A stretch of DNA of 5,648 nucleotides, from assembly GCA_946481445.1 (NCBI GenBank), contig CAMLOA010000156.1, forward strand, positions 1 to 5,648, in the 5' to 3' direction. This document shows positions 1 to 5,611 of the stretch, piece by piece. The position numbers were made by a program, and so were the translations under genes. This stretch comes from an uncultured Devosia sp. (GTDB taxonomy: Bacteria; Pseudomonadota; Alphaproteobacteria; Rhizobiales; Devosiaceae). How positions within the stretch are numbered: the first letter of the stretch is position 1; each line of letters begins with the position of its first letter. The notes beneath the pieces were generated by a model that worked only from the letters and a program-made list of their open reading frames with translations, did not search any database and was not told the DNA's origin.

Positions 1-164
1 ACAATGATGTCACCAGCCGCGCCACTGTTCTCTATTGCGAAATCGGTAAATTGATGGGTACCTTCGGTCCCTGCTTCATAGAGAAAAATGTCGTTGATAT
101 CGACCGCTGCCGTATCGAGCAGCTGCTGCTTCGTGACCACCGAGATGGACGACGCCAAATCCTC
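1..164 (-). pseudogene. TonB-dependent receptor plug-domain fragment, truncated at both ends
   Basis: Read on the minus strand from 164 down to 3, the frame gives 54 uninterrupted codons that look like the start of a TonB-dependent receptor plug. It begins EDLASSISVVTKQQLLDTAA, followed by VDINDIFLYEAGTEGTHQF, and runs off the left edge. In the family, the plug opens with a phrase of the type 'LxDxxxSISVVTxxxLxDxxxxDxNDxxxYxxxTEG', and outer-membrane receptors use it to gate uptake of siderophores, vitamins or glycans. Upstream of codon E (higher coordinates) the frame stays open to an ATG near 299. It no longer resembles a receptor there: no signal peptide, no TonB box, and it lies opposite a convincing CRP gene. 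GC is lower than downstream by hand count (28/60 in 1-60, 31/60 in 61-120, against 37/60 in 181-240). I read this as the 5' remnant of a receptor gene cut by a junction near 144-164. The family call is from memory of its motifs, not from a search. Confidence 0.72.
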
Positions 165-668
165 AACTACATGCTGCCCGGGGATCTGCTTGGCCTGCAG
201 GGCTCGGTGATCGGGGAAATGCAGCATTCGGTAGAGGCTCTGTCGCCGCTGGTGCTCTGCGTGTTCCAGAGGAACCGGCTGGACGAATTGTTCCGGCATC
301 ACCCGGGGCTGGGTTTCGACATCACCTGGCTGGCGGCGCGCGAAGAGCGCATGCTCGATGACCACCTGCTGAGCCTGGGCCGGCGCAGCGCCATGGAGCG
401 GGCCGCATACCTCATTGCCTTCCTCTACCACCGGGCGGCTTCGGTGGGGCTGATGAGCGACCGCAACATCTACATACCCATCACCCAGCTGCATGTGGCC
501 GATACGCTGGGGCTGTCGATCGTCCACACCAACAAGACGCTGCGCAAGCTGGCCGACCGCAAGCTGATCCGCTGGCTCGACCGGTCCTGCGAGGTCCTCG
601 ATGTGGCCGGGCTGATGGAACTGGCCGATTGGGACGGGCCTCCTGATCGGCGGCGACCTCTGATATGA
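51..668 (+). CDS. CRP/FNR-family transcriptional regulator, N-terminus missing/replaced
   Basis: This is a cyclic-nucleotide-type sensor joined to a winged-helix HTH_Crp DNA-binding domain. Numbering from the TTG at 51, recognisable homology starts only at about residue 32 (nt 144). The GRRQILNYMLPGDLLGLQ phrase at 33-50 is typical of the end of the cNMP-binding beta-roll, and the dimerisation helix lies at about 88-130. The linker LGRRSAMERAAYLI is at 109-122. The helix-turn-helix is at about 144-173 (ITQLHVADTLGLSIVHTNKTL then KLADRKLI). Family members are usually 230-250 residues, with 65-70 residues before the GRRQIL motif. Here the 31 preceding residues do not resemble a CRP N-terminus, and the same DNA reads antisense as a TonB receptor. 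The frame is open to the left edge, so 51 (TTG) or 54 (ATG) is only the first available start, with no convincing Shine-Dalgarno. The regulator is probably 5'-truncated, so its function is doubtful. It ends 22 bp before the histidine kinase. The target genes are unknown. Confidence 0.78.
   Translation: MMGTFGPCFIEKNVVDIDRCRIEQLLLRDHRDGRRQILNYMLPGDLLGLQGSVIGEMQHSVEALSPLVLCVFQRNRLDELFRHHPGLGFDITWLAAREERMLDDHLLSLGRRSAMERAAYLIAFLYHRAASVGLMSDRNIYIPITQLHVADTLGLSIVHTNKTLRKLADRKLIRWLDRSCEVLDVAGLMELADWDGPPDRRRPLI
140..168. other. Rearrangement or chimera junction between receptor fragment and CRP gene
   Basis: The minus-strand receptor frame is convincing up to codon E at 162-164, and the plus-strand CRP frame is convincing from codon D at 144-146 onward. 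In the 20-odd bases between them both frames match their families (antisense EDLASSI against sense DGRRQIL). This suggests the join happened in a short stretch shared by the two parent sequences. GC rises across it. The codons just before the join on the plus strand (GGA, CGA, CAA) are unlike the GGC/CGC/CAG preferred in the rest of the window. No terminal inverted repeat or insertion-sequence end is visible here. Confidence 0.65.
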
Positions 669-690
669 TGGACATGGTCGCAAATCGGCC

Positions 691-2175
691 ATGCCGGCAG
701 GCCAGATGAACGGGTCACAGCAACTGGCCGGCTCGGGCCGATCACGGGTCGCAAGGATGTCCGCGGTGGGGGAGATATCAGCAGAGGGTCGCCTGGCCCG
801 GGTATTCCGCCGCCCGGTCGCGCAACGCTTTGCCGTCTTCGCATCGCTGACCCTCGTCACCCTGGCCGCGTCGGCCGCGCTGATCCTGGTGCAGGGCATC
901 GAGCGGCAACTGGGCGACGTGGTCCACACCTACGAAGTGCGCAACCATGCCAGGGAACTGACCATCGCGCTCAGCGAGGCCGAAAGCAGCCAGCGGGGTT
1001 TCGTGCTGACGCGCGATGCGAGCTATATCGAGCCCTATCTGCGGGCCAGCGCGGCGATCAGTACGCGCATGCTGTCGCTGATCGCGGCGACCGAGGACGA
1101 TTCCCAGCAGGCAGAGCGCGTCGCCAGCATCGTCTCGGAGATAAAGGCGAAGGCTGCCGAGATGGAACGGACGGTGCAACTGGTCAATGACGAGCGCAGC
1201 GGCGAGGCCCAGACGCTGATCGAGACCGGCCTGGGCGACCGGCTCATGGACCATGTGCGGGGAACTCTCGAAACATTCATCATTGATGAGAACCGCAAGC
1301 TGCTGGACCGCAACCGGGGCATCGACGATTCGCGGCGCTGGCTGGTCGGGGCCATCGTGGCGGCCCTGGCCGGGGCGGTGCTGCTGGCCTATGCGCTGTT
1401 CGTGCGAACGCGGCAGGAGATGAGTGAACTGACCCTGAGCCAGCGCCTTCTGGCCAGCGAGAACGACAAGCTGGAAGCCCATGTGCGGGAGCGGACACGC
1501 GCAGTGGAAGAGGCGAGGGCCCATGCCGAGCACGAGCGCGAGCGGGTCGAGGCGTTGCTGCAGGACGCCAACCACCGCATCGGCAACTCGCTGGCCACCG
1601 TATCTTCCCTGCTGGGCCTGCAGGTGCTTCGCAGCAGGTCGGCGGAGGTCCGCCAGGCGCTGGAGGCGGCCCGCCTGCGGGTGCATGCGATAGCCTCGGC
1701 GCACCGCCGATTGCGCTTGGGAAGCGACCTCGAGACGGCGAGCGCCAACGACTTCATCGAGGCCGTGATCGAGGACATCGCGGCGACGATGGGCGACACC
1801 AGCAAGGTGACGCTGAAGGCGGATGTTAGCCCGATCATGGTGGGCGGACGCGATGCGACGACGCTGGGCATCCTGGTGGGCGAGCTGGTCACCAATGCCC
1901 TCAAGCATGCCTTTCCCGATGGCCGGCCGGGAACCATCCACGTCGCCCTGGCTCGTGATGCCGACGGCGTCCCGACGCTCACCGTGACCGATGACGGGGT
2001 CGGCCTGCCCGAGGGCGTGGAGCCGCAAGGGGAGAGCGGGCTCGGATCGGTCATCATCAGGCAATTGGCGCACCAGTTCGGCGGCGAGCCGCACTATTCC
2101 AGCCCCGAGCAGGGCGGCCTGCAGATCCGCGTGCCGCTGCCCGGCATAGAAACCCTGCCGGGGGATGGGGCATGA
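691..2175 (+). CDS. CHASE3-domain membrane sensor histidine kinase, HisKA_2 family
   Basis: This is an inner-membrane sensor kinase that autophosphorylates a histidine in response to a periplasmic signal. The protein has 494 residues from 691. A cytoplasmic N-tail is followed by TM1 at about 47-68. A CHASE3-type periplasmic domain spans about 70-212 and carries the signature SEAESSQRGFVLT (95-107). TM2 is at about 217-238 and a charged coiled coil at about 243-292. The HisKA_2 H-box is ANHRIGNSLATVSSLLGLQ (293-311), with H295 as the phosphoacceptor. The HATPase domain shows an N-box around GELVTNALKHAF (397-408), a G1 box DDGVGLP (434-440) and a G2 box GLGSVII (450-456). There is no receiver domain and no neighbouring response regulator, so the partner is encoded elsewhere; PhyR-type regulators are common partners of this superfamily. 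The start is uncertain. ATG 691 has no clear ribosome site, while ATG 706 has GCAGG 5 nt upstream; ATG 757 is also possible. All choices keep every domain. The stop overlaps the lipid kinase start (ATGA). Confidence 0.94.
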   Translation: MPAGQMNGSQQLAGSGRSRVARMSAVGEISAEGRLARVFRRPVAQRFAVFASLTLVTLAASAALILVQGIERQLGDVVHTYEVRNHARELTIALSEAESSQRGFVLTRDASYIEPYLRASAAISTRMLSLIAATEDDSQQAERVASIVSEIKAKAAEMERTVQLVNDERSGEAQTLIETGLGDRLMDHVRGTLETFIIDENRKLLDRNRGIDDSRRWLVGAIVAALAGAVLLAYALFVRTRQEMSELTLSQRLLASENDKLEAHVRERTRAVEEARAHAEHERERVEALLQDANHRIGNSLATVSSLLGLQVLRSRSAEVRQALEAARLRVHAIASAHRRLRLGSDLETASANDFIEAVIEDIAATMGDTSKVTLKADVSPIMVGGRDATTLGILVGELVTNALKHAFPDGRPGTIHVALARDADGVPTLTVTDDGVGLPEGVEPQGESGLGSVIIRQLAHQFGGEPHYSSPEQGGLQIRVPLPGIETLPGDGA

Positions 2176-3113
2176 CCAAAGGGCAATTGGCGCCGAGGCA
2201 CTTCGTGGCCATCCTCAACCGCGATGGCGGAACCCTGCGCACCATGGATCTCGATGCCTATTGCGCCGAGGCCAAGGCCACGTTCGAGCGGCACGGGCAC
2301 ACGCTGGACTGCCAGGTTGTGCCCGGCCGGCAAGTCGAAACCGTACTCAGGAAAGCGGCGCGCACCAAGGGGGTTGATGCCATGATCGCGGCCGGCGGGG
2401 ATGGCACAATCTCCACCGCGGCCGGGATAGCCTTTGACACCGGCATGCCCCTTGCCGTGCTGCCGGCGGGGACGATGAACCTGTTCGCCCGGGCCCTGAA
2501 GGTGCCGCTGGACCTGTCGGAGGCCCTTGAGGCCATCGCAACGGGGGAGGAGGCCCGGGTGGATATCGCCACCGCCAATGGCCGGCCGTTCGTGCACCAG
2601 TTCGGGGTCGGCATCCATGCGCGCCTCGTGCGCATCCGTGACCAGATGAGCTATGGCAGCCGCATGGGCAAGATGCTGGCCAGCCTGCGCGCCATCGGCA
2701 CCGCGGCGATCGATCCGCCGCAGTTCGATGCCGACCTCAAGACCGGCCGCGGCGTTGAGCGGCGGCGGGTCTCCGGCATAGCGGTCTCCAACAATCCGCT
2801 GGGTGAAGGCCAGTTGCATGCCAACCAGCTCGATGCGGGCGTGCTCGGCGTCTATGTGGCCGACGCCGTGACCACGGCCGAACTGCTCAGGCTTGCAGTG
2901 GACGTGTTTGTCGGCAGCTGGCGGCAGAGCCCGTTTGTGTCCGAGAAGGAAGTCCGCGAGGTCACGCTGAGCTTCCCGCGGCGCAAGCGCGGCGCACAGG
3001 CGGTCATCGACGGCGAACTGGAAACGCTCGACAAGACCGTGGTGCTCAAGGTTCATCCCGGCGCACTCCGCGTCATCCGGCCCAGAAGTGCAGTGCCGGT
3101 CGAGAAAGTATGA
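2172..3113 (+). CDS. Diacylglycerol-kinase-family (DAGK catalytic domain) lipid kinase
   Basis: This is a predicted cytosolic or membrane-associated kinase that phosphorylates the hydroxyl of a lipid such as diacylglycerol or a sphingoid base, using ATP. The protein has 313 residues, normal for the soluble DgkB/YegS-like family. The catalytic domain occupies about 11-135. It opens with VAILNRDGGTLRT (12-24), a variant of the first nucleotide-binding loop. The hallmark AAGGDGT is at 73-79, and LPAGTMNLFARALKVP at 97-112 corresponds to the family's P-x-GT-x-N-x-x-AR segment. The C-terminal beta-sandwich runs from about 140 to 305, with NNPLGEGQLHANQLDAGVLG (207-226) and the metal-site motif DGE (280-282). 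The ATG lies inside the kinase stop region (ATGA), with a purine-rich GGGGGATGGGG stretch just upstream, so translation is probably coupled to the CHASE3 kinase. The lipid substrate cannot be read from the sequence. If the host is a sphingomonad, a sphingoid substrate is conceivable but is pure inference. Confidence 0.92.
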   Translation: MTKGQLAPRHFVAILNRDGGTLRTMDLDAYCAEAKATFERHGHTLDCQVVPGRQVETVLRKAARTKGVDAMIAAGGDGTISTAAGIAFDTGMPLAVLPAGTMNLFARALKVPLDLSEALEAIATGEEARVDIATANGRPFVHQFGVGIHARLVRIRDQMSYGSRMGKMLASLRAIGTAAIDPPQFDADLKTGRGVERRRVSGIAVSNNPLGEGQLHANQLDAGVLGVYVADAVTTAELLRLAVDVFVGSWRQSPFVSEKEVREVTLSFPRRKRGAQAVIDGELETLDKTVVLKVHPGALRVIRPRSAVPVEKV

Positions 3114-3120
3114 AGGTGTT

Positions 3121-3145
3121 GCAACCAGTTACCGATCCATGCGTT
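3121..3145 (+). promoter_or_regulatory. Candidate EcfG-like promoter (one mismatch) upstream of GAF-PAS-HWE kinase
   Basis: GCAAC at 3121-3125 and CGTT at 3142-3145 are separated by exactly 16 nt. The EcfG consensus is GGAAC-N16/17-CGTT, so there is one mismatch, in the second base of the -35 element. The spacing is identical to the near-perfect site on the minus strand of this window. It starts 8 bp after the lipid kinase stop and would give a leader of about 60 nt to the GTG at 3212. GCAAC is also half of the palindrome GTTGCAAC (3118-3125), and one such match can occur by chance. This is a weak call. Confidence 0.33.
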
Positions 3146-3150
3146 GCTGA

Positions 3151-3166
3151 CGATTGCGGCCAATCG
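3151..3166 (+). other. Small perfect hairpin in the intergenic region
   Basis: CGATTG (3151-3156) and CAATCG (3161-3166) form a perfect 6-bp stem with a CGGC tetraloop, between the lipid kinase and the second histidine kinase. No T-run follows, so it is not a canonical intrinsic terminator. It could mildly affect read-through or leader structure, or it could be chance. Confidence 0.25.
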
Positions 3167-3201
3167 AATTGAAGAGACGCGCAGGCGGCTGCGCGAGCGT
3201 C

Positions 3202-3214
3202 AGGACGGCAAGTG
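3202..3214 (+). promoter_or_regulatory. Ribosome binding site supporting a GTG start
   Basis: AGGA at 3202-3205 (within AGGACGG) lies 6 nt before GTG 3212. The in-frame stop TGA at 3170-3172, with no other start codon between, leaves GTG as the first usable start. The next ATG (residue 27) would cut into the beginning of the GAF domain. Confidence 0.7.
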
Positions 3215-4729
3215 ACAGAGACAGGGGACCGCCTTCCGGAAAGTGTCCGGAAGCGTGTGGACGATCCGGAGCGGCTGCGGGCGCTGCAAATGCTGGATAT
3301 GGTCGACAGTGAACAGGACGGCGACTTCGACCGGCTGAGCCGGACCGCCGCCCATGTGGCGGGAGCCGAGATCGGGCTCGTGACACTGGTGGATTCGGAG
3401 CGCCAGTGGTTCAGCGGCAGCTTCGGCGTCGGCGCCATGCGCGAGGCCGACACCGAGACCTCATTCTGCGCCCATCTCATCGCATTGCCGCAACCCGAGG
3501 AAGCCCTCGTCGTCCTCGATGCCAGCAAGGACGGCCGCTTCGCGGACAATCCGCTGGTCACCGGCCCGCAGGCCATTCGCTTCTATGCCGGCATGCCCAT
3601 CGTCATTTCGGGGCAGAAGGTCGGAAGTCTCTGCGTGCTCAGCAAGCAGGCCCGCGCCGCCGTTGACCAGGGCATGCTCGACCAGTTGCGCAATCTGGCC
3701 GAGCTGGCTGCGGCACTCTACACACTCAAGGAAGAGGCGCGCGTGCGCGCCCGTACGGCGGCCGCGCTCATGCGCGAGGAGTGGCGTCACGCCCTCACGC
3801 TCGAAGCCGGCAAGGTGGGCAGCTGGATGTGGGACATCCGCAGCGGCGAGGTCGTGTGCAACGATACGTTCAGGCGCATGTACGACCTGCCCGAGACGGG
3901 GCCGATCCATGTGGACCAGATCCTGGCGGCCACCAACCCCGCCGACCGCGAGGCCGTACAGCAGGGGATCGAGGCAAGCCTGCGCGACGGCGTCGACTAC
4001 AGGGCGGAAGCACGTGTGGGGAGCACCGGCCGCTGGCTTACCATGCGGGGACGGGTCTACCAGCGTGACCCGGATGGCAAGCCGCTGGTGATGATGGGTG
4101 CCAGCATCGACATTACCGAAAGCAAGCAGAGTGCCGACCGGACGCGCCTGCTGCTGCGTGAGCTCAACCACCGCGTCAAGAATACGCTGGCCATGATTCA
4201 GTCGGTCGCGCGCCAGACGATCCGCCAGAACCCCGATCCCGAGGCCTTCATCAGTGCCTTCTCCGGCCGGCTGCGCACGATTTCGGACGCGCATGTGCTG
4301 CTGGCGGATCGCGACTGGGCCGGCGTGGGGCTCTACGAGGTGATCGGCTCCCAGCTCGGGCCGGATTTCCTCGAGTCACCCGACAGGGCGGATGTCAAAG
4401 GGCGAGACCTGTTTCTCCCGGCCGACCATGCGCTGGGGTTGGGACTGATCCTGCATGAACTGACGACCAATGCGCTCCGGCACGGGGCATGGTCGGATGA
4501 CCACGGCACCGTCAGCATCTCCTGGACCGTACGGCAGCAGCCGGTGCGCGGGTTGGCACTGAAATGGCGCGAGCACGGCGGGCCCACGGTGCACAGGCCA
4601 TCCGAAATGGGGCTCGGCGCAAGGTTGATCGAGCGCGGCCTGGCAAAGGTTCTCGACAGCAAGGTGGACCTGAGCTTTCCGCCCGAGGGCGTCGCGGCCG
4701 ATATCTGGATGCCGCTGCCGGCGGAATGA
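3212..4729 (+). CDS. GAF-PAS sensor histidine kinase of the HWE family
   Basis: This is a soluble cytoplasmic sensor kinase of 505 residues with no membrane segment. The GAF domain spans about 17-170, with DPERLRALQMLDMVDS (18-33), DSERQWFSGSFGV (61-73), TSFCAHLI (83-90) and FYAGMPI (124-130). A PAS/PAC domain of the PAS_3 type spans about 193-305. It includes VGSWMWDIRSGEVVCND (202-218) and ends with the PAC-like MGASIDITESK (295-305). The HWE kinase core begins at LLLRELNHRVKNTLAMIQSV (313-332), with H320 as the phosphoacceptor. The N-box is LGLGLILHELTTNALRHGA (408-426), the diagnostic WxExGGP motif is WREHGGPTV (452-460), and the G2 box is GLGARLIERG (467-476). All key residues are present. 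There is no receiver and no adjacent response regulator, so it is an orphan kinase. HWE kinases in alphaproteobacteria often act on PhyR-type or single-domain regulators. The GAF and PAS ligands are not predictable. It lies 98 bp after the lipid kinase and may have its own promoter. Confidence 0.95.
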   Translation: MTETGDRLPESVRKRVDDPERLRALQMLDMVDSEQDGDFDRLSRTAAHVAGAEIGLVTLVDSERQWFSGSFGVGAMREADTETSFCAHLIALPQPEEALVVLDASKDGRFADNPLVTGPQAIRFYAGMPIVISGQKVGSLCVLSKQARAAVDQGMLDQLRNLAELAAALYTLKEEARVRARTAAALMREEWRHALTLEAGKVGSWMWDIRSGEVVCNDTFRRMYDLPETGPIHVDQILAATNPADREAVQQGIEASLRDGVDYRAEARVGSTGRWLTMRGRVYQRDPDGKPLVMMGASIDITESKQSADRTRLLLRELNHRVKNTLAMIQSVARQTIRQNPDPEAFISAFSGRLRTISDAHVLLADRDWAGVGLYEVIGSQLGPDFLESPDRADVKGRDLFLPADHALGLGLILHELTTNALRHGAWSDDHGTVSISWTVRQQPVRGLALKWREHGGPTVHRPSEMGLGARLIERGLAKVLDSKVDLSFPPEGVAADIWMPLPAE

Positions 4730-4743
4730 TCGCACCGGCGGCG
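4711..4743. terminator. Stem-loop between convergent genes, possible weak bidirectional terminator
   Basis: Bases 4713-4721 pair with 4735-4743 as a GC-rich 9-bp stem with one G-T wobble, around a 13-nt loop that contains the TGA of the HWE kinase gene. The stem lies where two convergent transcription units meet, only 25 bp between stop codons. There is no T-tract on either side, so intrinsic termination is not demonstrated. The stem partly overlaps coding sequence and may simply reflect GC-rich codons. Confidence 0.28.
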
Positions 4744-4754
4744 ACAGCCCGCAG

Positions 4755-5186
4755 TCAGTCGTCCGAGGCGTTGTTCCGCAGCAGCAGGAAGGCAGCAATT
4801 GCCGCCGCGGGGATGCCCAAGGTGCGGATGACGGGAGAGCGCAGCAGCACGGGCAGGGCCGTGAACGCGGCAGTGGTCAGAAAGGCCGATGTCTCCGTCG
4901 TGCGGCGCTTTTCGGCGATTTCGCGGCGCCGACGCCCTTCGCCGATGCGGGTCCCCAGATAGACGGCGAGCGCCAACAGCAGGAACCCGCCTGCAAAGAT
5001 CAGCGCCGCCAGCACCGGCCCCAGGGCATCGGCCGTGGCGATGAATCCGGCGGCAATGAGAAAGCCGAGGCCGAGCAGCGCGAAGATGGCCATCACCGTA
5101 TTGACGATGATGGCCCGCTTCATCCTCTCGGTCACGGCCTCGACTTCGATGCCGAGCAGGCCCGCCAGGGGAATGAGCAGATTCAT
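4755..5186 (-). CDS. Holin-like (YqjE/phage_holin_3_6-type) multi-pass membrane protein
   Basis: This is a small inner-membrane protein of 143 residues beginning MNLLIPLAGLLGIEVEAVTE. A short N-terminal amphipathic stretch with an acidic patch precedes TM1 at about 25-48. TM2 is at about 55-77, followed by a strongly basic loop, GEGRRRREIAEKRR (82-95). Two further hydrophobic stretches lie at about 100-117 and 119-137, ending RNNASDD. This layout and the partnership with a DUF883 protein match the YqjE-like 'phage holin family' proteins, which despite the name are usually chromosomal and not lytic. Their biochemical role is not established. The ATG is 2 bp after the DUF883 stop with only a weak ribosome site, which implies translational coupling and expression from the promoter at 5587-5611. 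A longer in-frame reading that starts at 5588 exists, but its N-terminal half is arginine/proline/glycine-rich shadow of the DUF883 gene. The second pair of hydrophobic segments is less certain. Confidence 0.8.
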   Translation of the reverse strand: MNLLIPLAGLLGIEVEAVTERMKRAIIVNTVMAIFALLGLGFLIAAGFIATADALGPVLAALIFAGGFLLLALAVYLGTRIGEGRRRREIAEKRRTTETSAFLTTAAFTALPVLLRSPVIRTLGIPAAAIAAFLLLRNNASDD

Positions 5187-5188
5187 GC

Positions 5189-5554
5189 TCAGCGCCGCGA
5201 GAGCAGGGCCAGGATGAAACCGATGCCGACCGCGCTGGCCACGGCGGTAAGGGGCTTTTCGCGGATGGTCTGCTTGAGCTGCCGTTCCATATCGGACGCC
5301 TTGTCCTGGACGTCTTCCACCATGTGCTGGCCCTGGCGCTGCAAGTGTCGGACCTCGCCACGGGCGACATCGCGCACCTCGTTCACCTTCTCGCCGCTGA
5401 GCTTGGCCAAGGTGGAGGCGATGGCCTTCAGATCGGCCTGGAGCTGGGAGATCTGGTCTTCGAGCTGGTCCTCGCGGGACTTTGCCGTGGCACTGCTGCG
5501 ACCGGTGTCGCTGGCCTTGCGGCGGGAGGGGGCGAGGTCGGATGTGGTAGCCAT
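5189..5554 (-). CDS. DUF883 (YqjD/ElaB-like) membrane-anchored stress protein
   Basis: This is a 121-residue C-tail-anchored protein. The N-terminus is polar and low-complexity (1-28). A long amphipathic helix/coiled coil follows at about 29-95, including EDQLEDQISQLQADLKAIAS (28-47) and a middle part rich in Q, E and K. The C-terminal motif is REKPLTAVASAVGIGF (98-113) followed by ILALLSRR. That C-terminal pattern (REKP, then a glycine-containing TM ending in a basic doublet) is the hallmark of DUF883. In Escherichia coli, ElaB and YqjD are inner-membrane proteins made in stationary phase or stress, and YqjD binds ribosomes through its N-terminal part. Whether this homologue does so is unknown. 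A good AGGAG site (5564-5568) sits 9 nt before the ATG. The EcfG-type promoter is about 33 bp upstream of the ATG. It is the first gene of a two-gene operon with the holin-like protein. Confidence 0.9.
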   Translation of the reverse strand: MATTSDLAPSRRKASDTGRSSATAKSREDQLEDQISQLQADLKAIASTLAKLSGEKVNEVRDVARGEVRHLQRQGQHMVEDVQDKASDMERQLKQTIREKPLTAVASAVGIGFILALLSRR

Positions 5555-5563
5555 TTCTAGACG

Positions 5564-5568
5564 CTCCT
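5564..5568 (-). promoter_or_regulatory. Ribosome binding site of the DUF883 gene
   Basis: On the minus strand AGGAG occupies 5568-5564, 9 nt upstream of the ATG at 5554. This is the strongest Shine-Dalgarno match that I checked in the window, and it supports both the start choice and high expression. Confidence 0.7.
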
Positions 5569-5586
5569 GTCTTGAGTTGGGTGGTC

Positions 5587-5611
5587 AACGCGCGAAGGTG
5601 CGGGCAGTTCC
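5587..5611 (-). promoter_or_regulatory. EcfG-type general-stress sigma factor promoter
   Basis: Read on the minus strand, GGAAC (5611-5607) is followed by a 16-nt spacer (5606-5591) and CGTT (5590-5587). This matches the alphaproteobacterial EcfG consensus GGAAC-N16/17-CGTT at every specified base. A transcript start a few bases downstream, near 5580, would give a leader of about 25 nt carrying the AGGAG site of the DUF883 gene. DUF883 and holin-like genes are sensible members of a general-stress regulon. The motif and its position are seen directly; the sigma-factor assignment follows from the known consensus. Confidence 0.75.

Noticed and set aside
164..299. Extension of the minus-strand receptor frame to an ATG near 299
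   Set aside because: The frame is open, but the sequence has no signal peptide or TonB box and lies antisense to well-conserved CRP sequence.
778..2094. 438-codon open frame on the minus strand opposite the CHASE3 kinase
   Set aside because: Its protein is rich in H, Q, R and G with no recognisable motif, while the plus strand encodes a complete histidine kinase. Long antisense frames are expected in high-GC genes.
2094..3056. 320-codon open frame on the minus strand opposite the lipid kinase
   Set aside because: It shows the same low-complexity antisense composition; the plus frame carries GGDGT and the other lipid kinase motifs.
4333..5370. 345-codon minus-strand frame spanning the convergent junction
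   Set aside because: It runs antisense to the HWE kinase catalytic domain and out of frame with both real minus-strand genes, with arginine- and serine-rich sequence lacking motifs.
4755..5554. Prophage lysis cassette, suggested by the holin-like protein
   Set aside because: There is no endolysin, spanin or other phage gene nearby. The partner is DUF883 under a stress promoter, which fits the chromosomal YqjD/YqjE-type arrangement.
5187..5588. N-terminal extension of the holin-like gene to an ATG at 5588
   Set aside because: This part is a frame-shifted shadow of the DUF883 gene, and a start at 5588 would fall at or upstream of the predicted transcript start. The natural start is ATG 5186, directly after the DUF883 stop.
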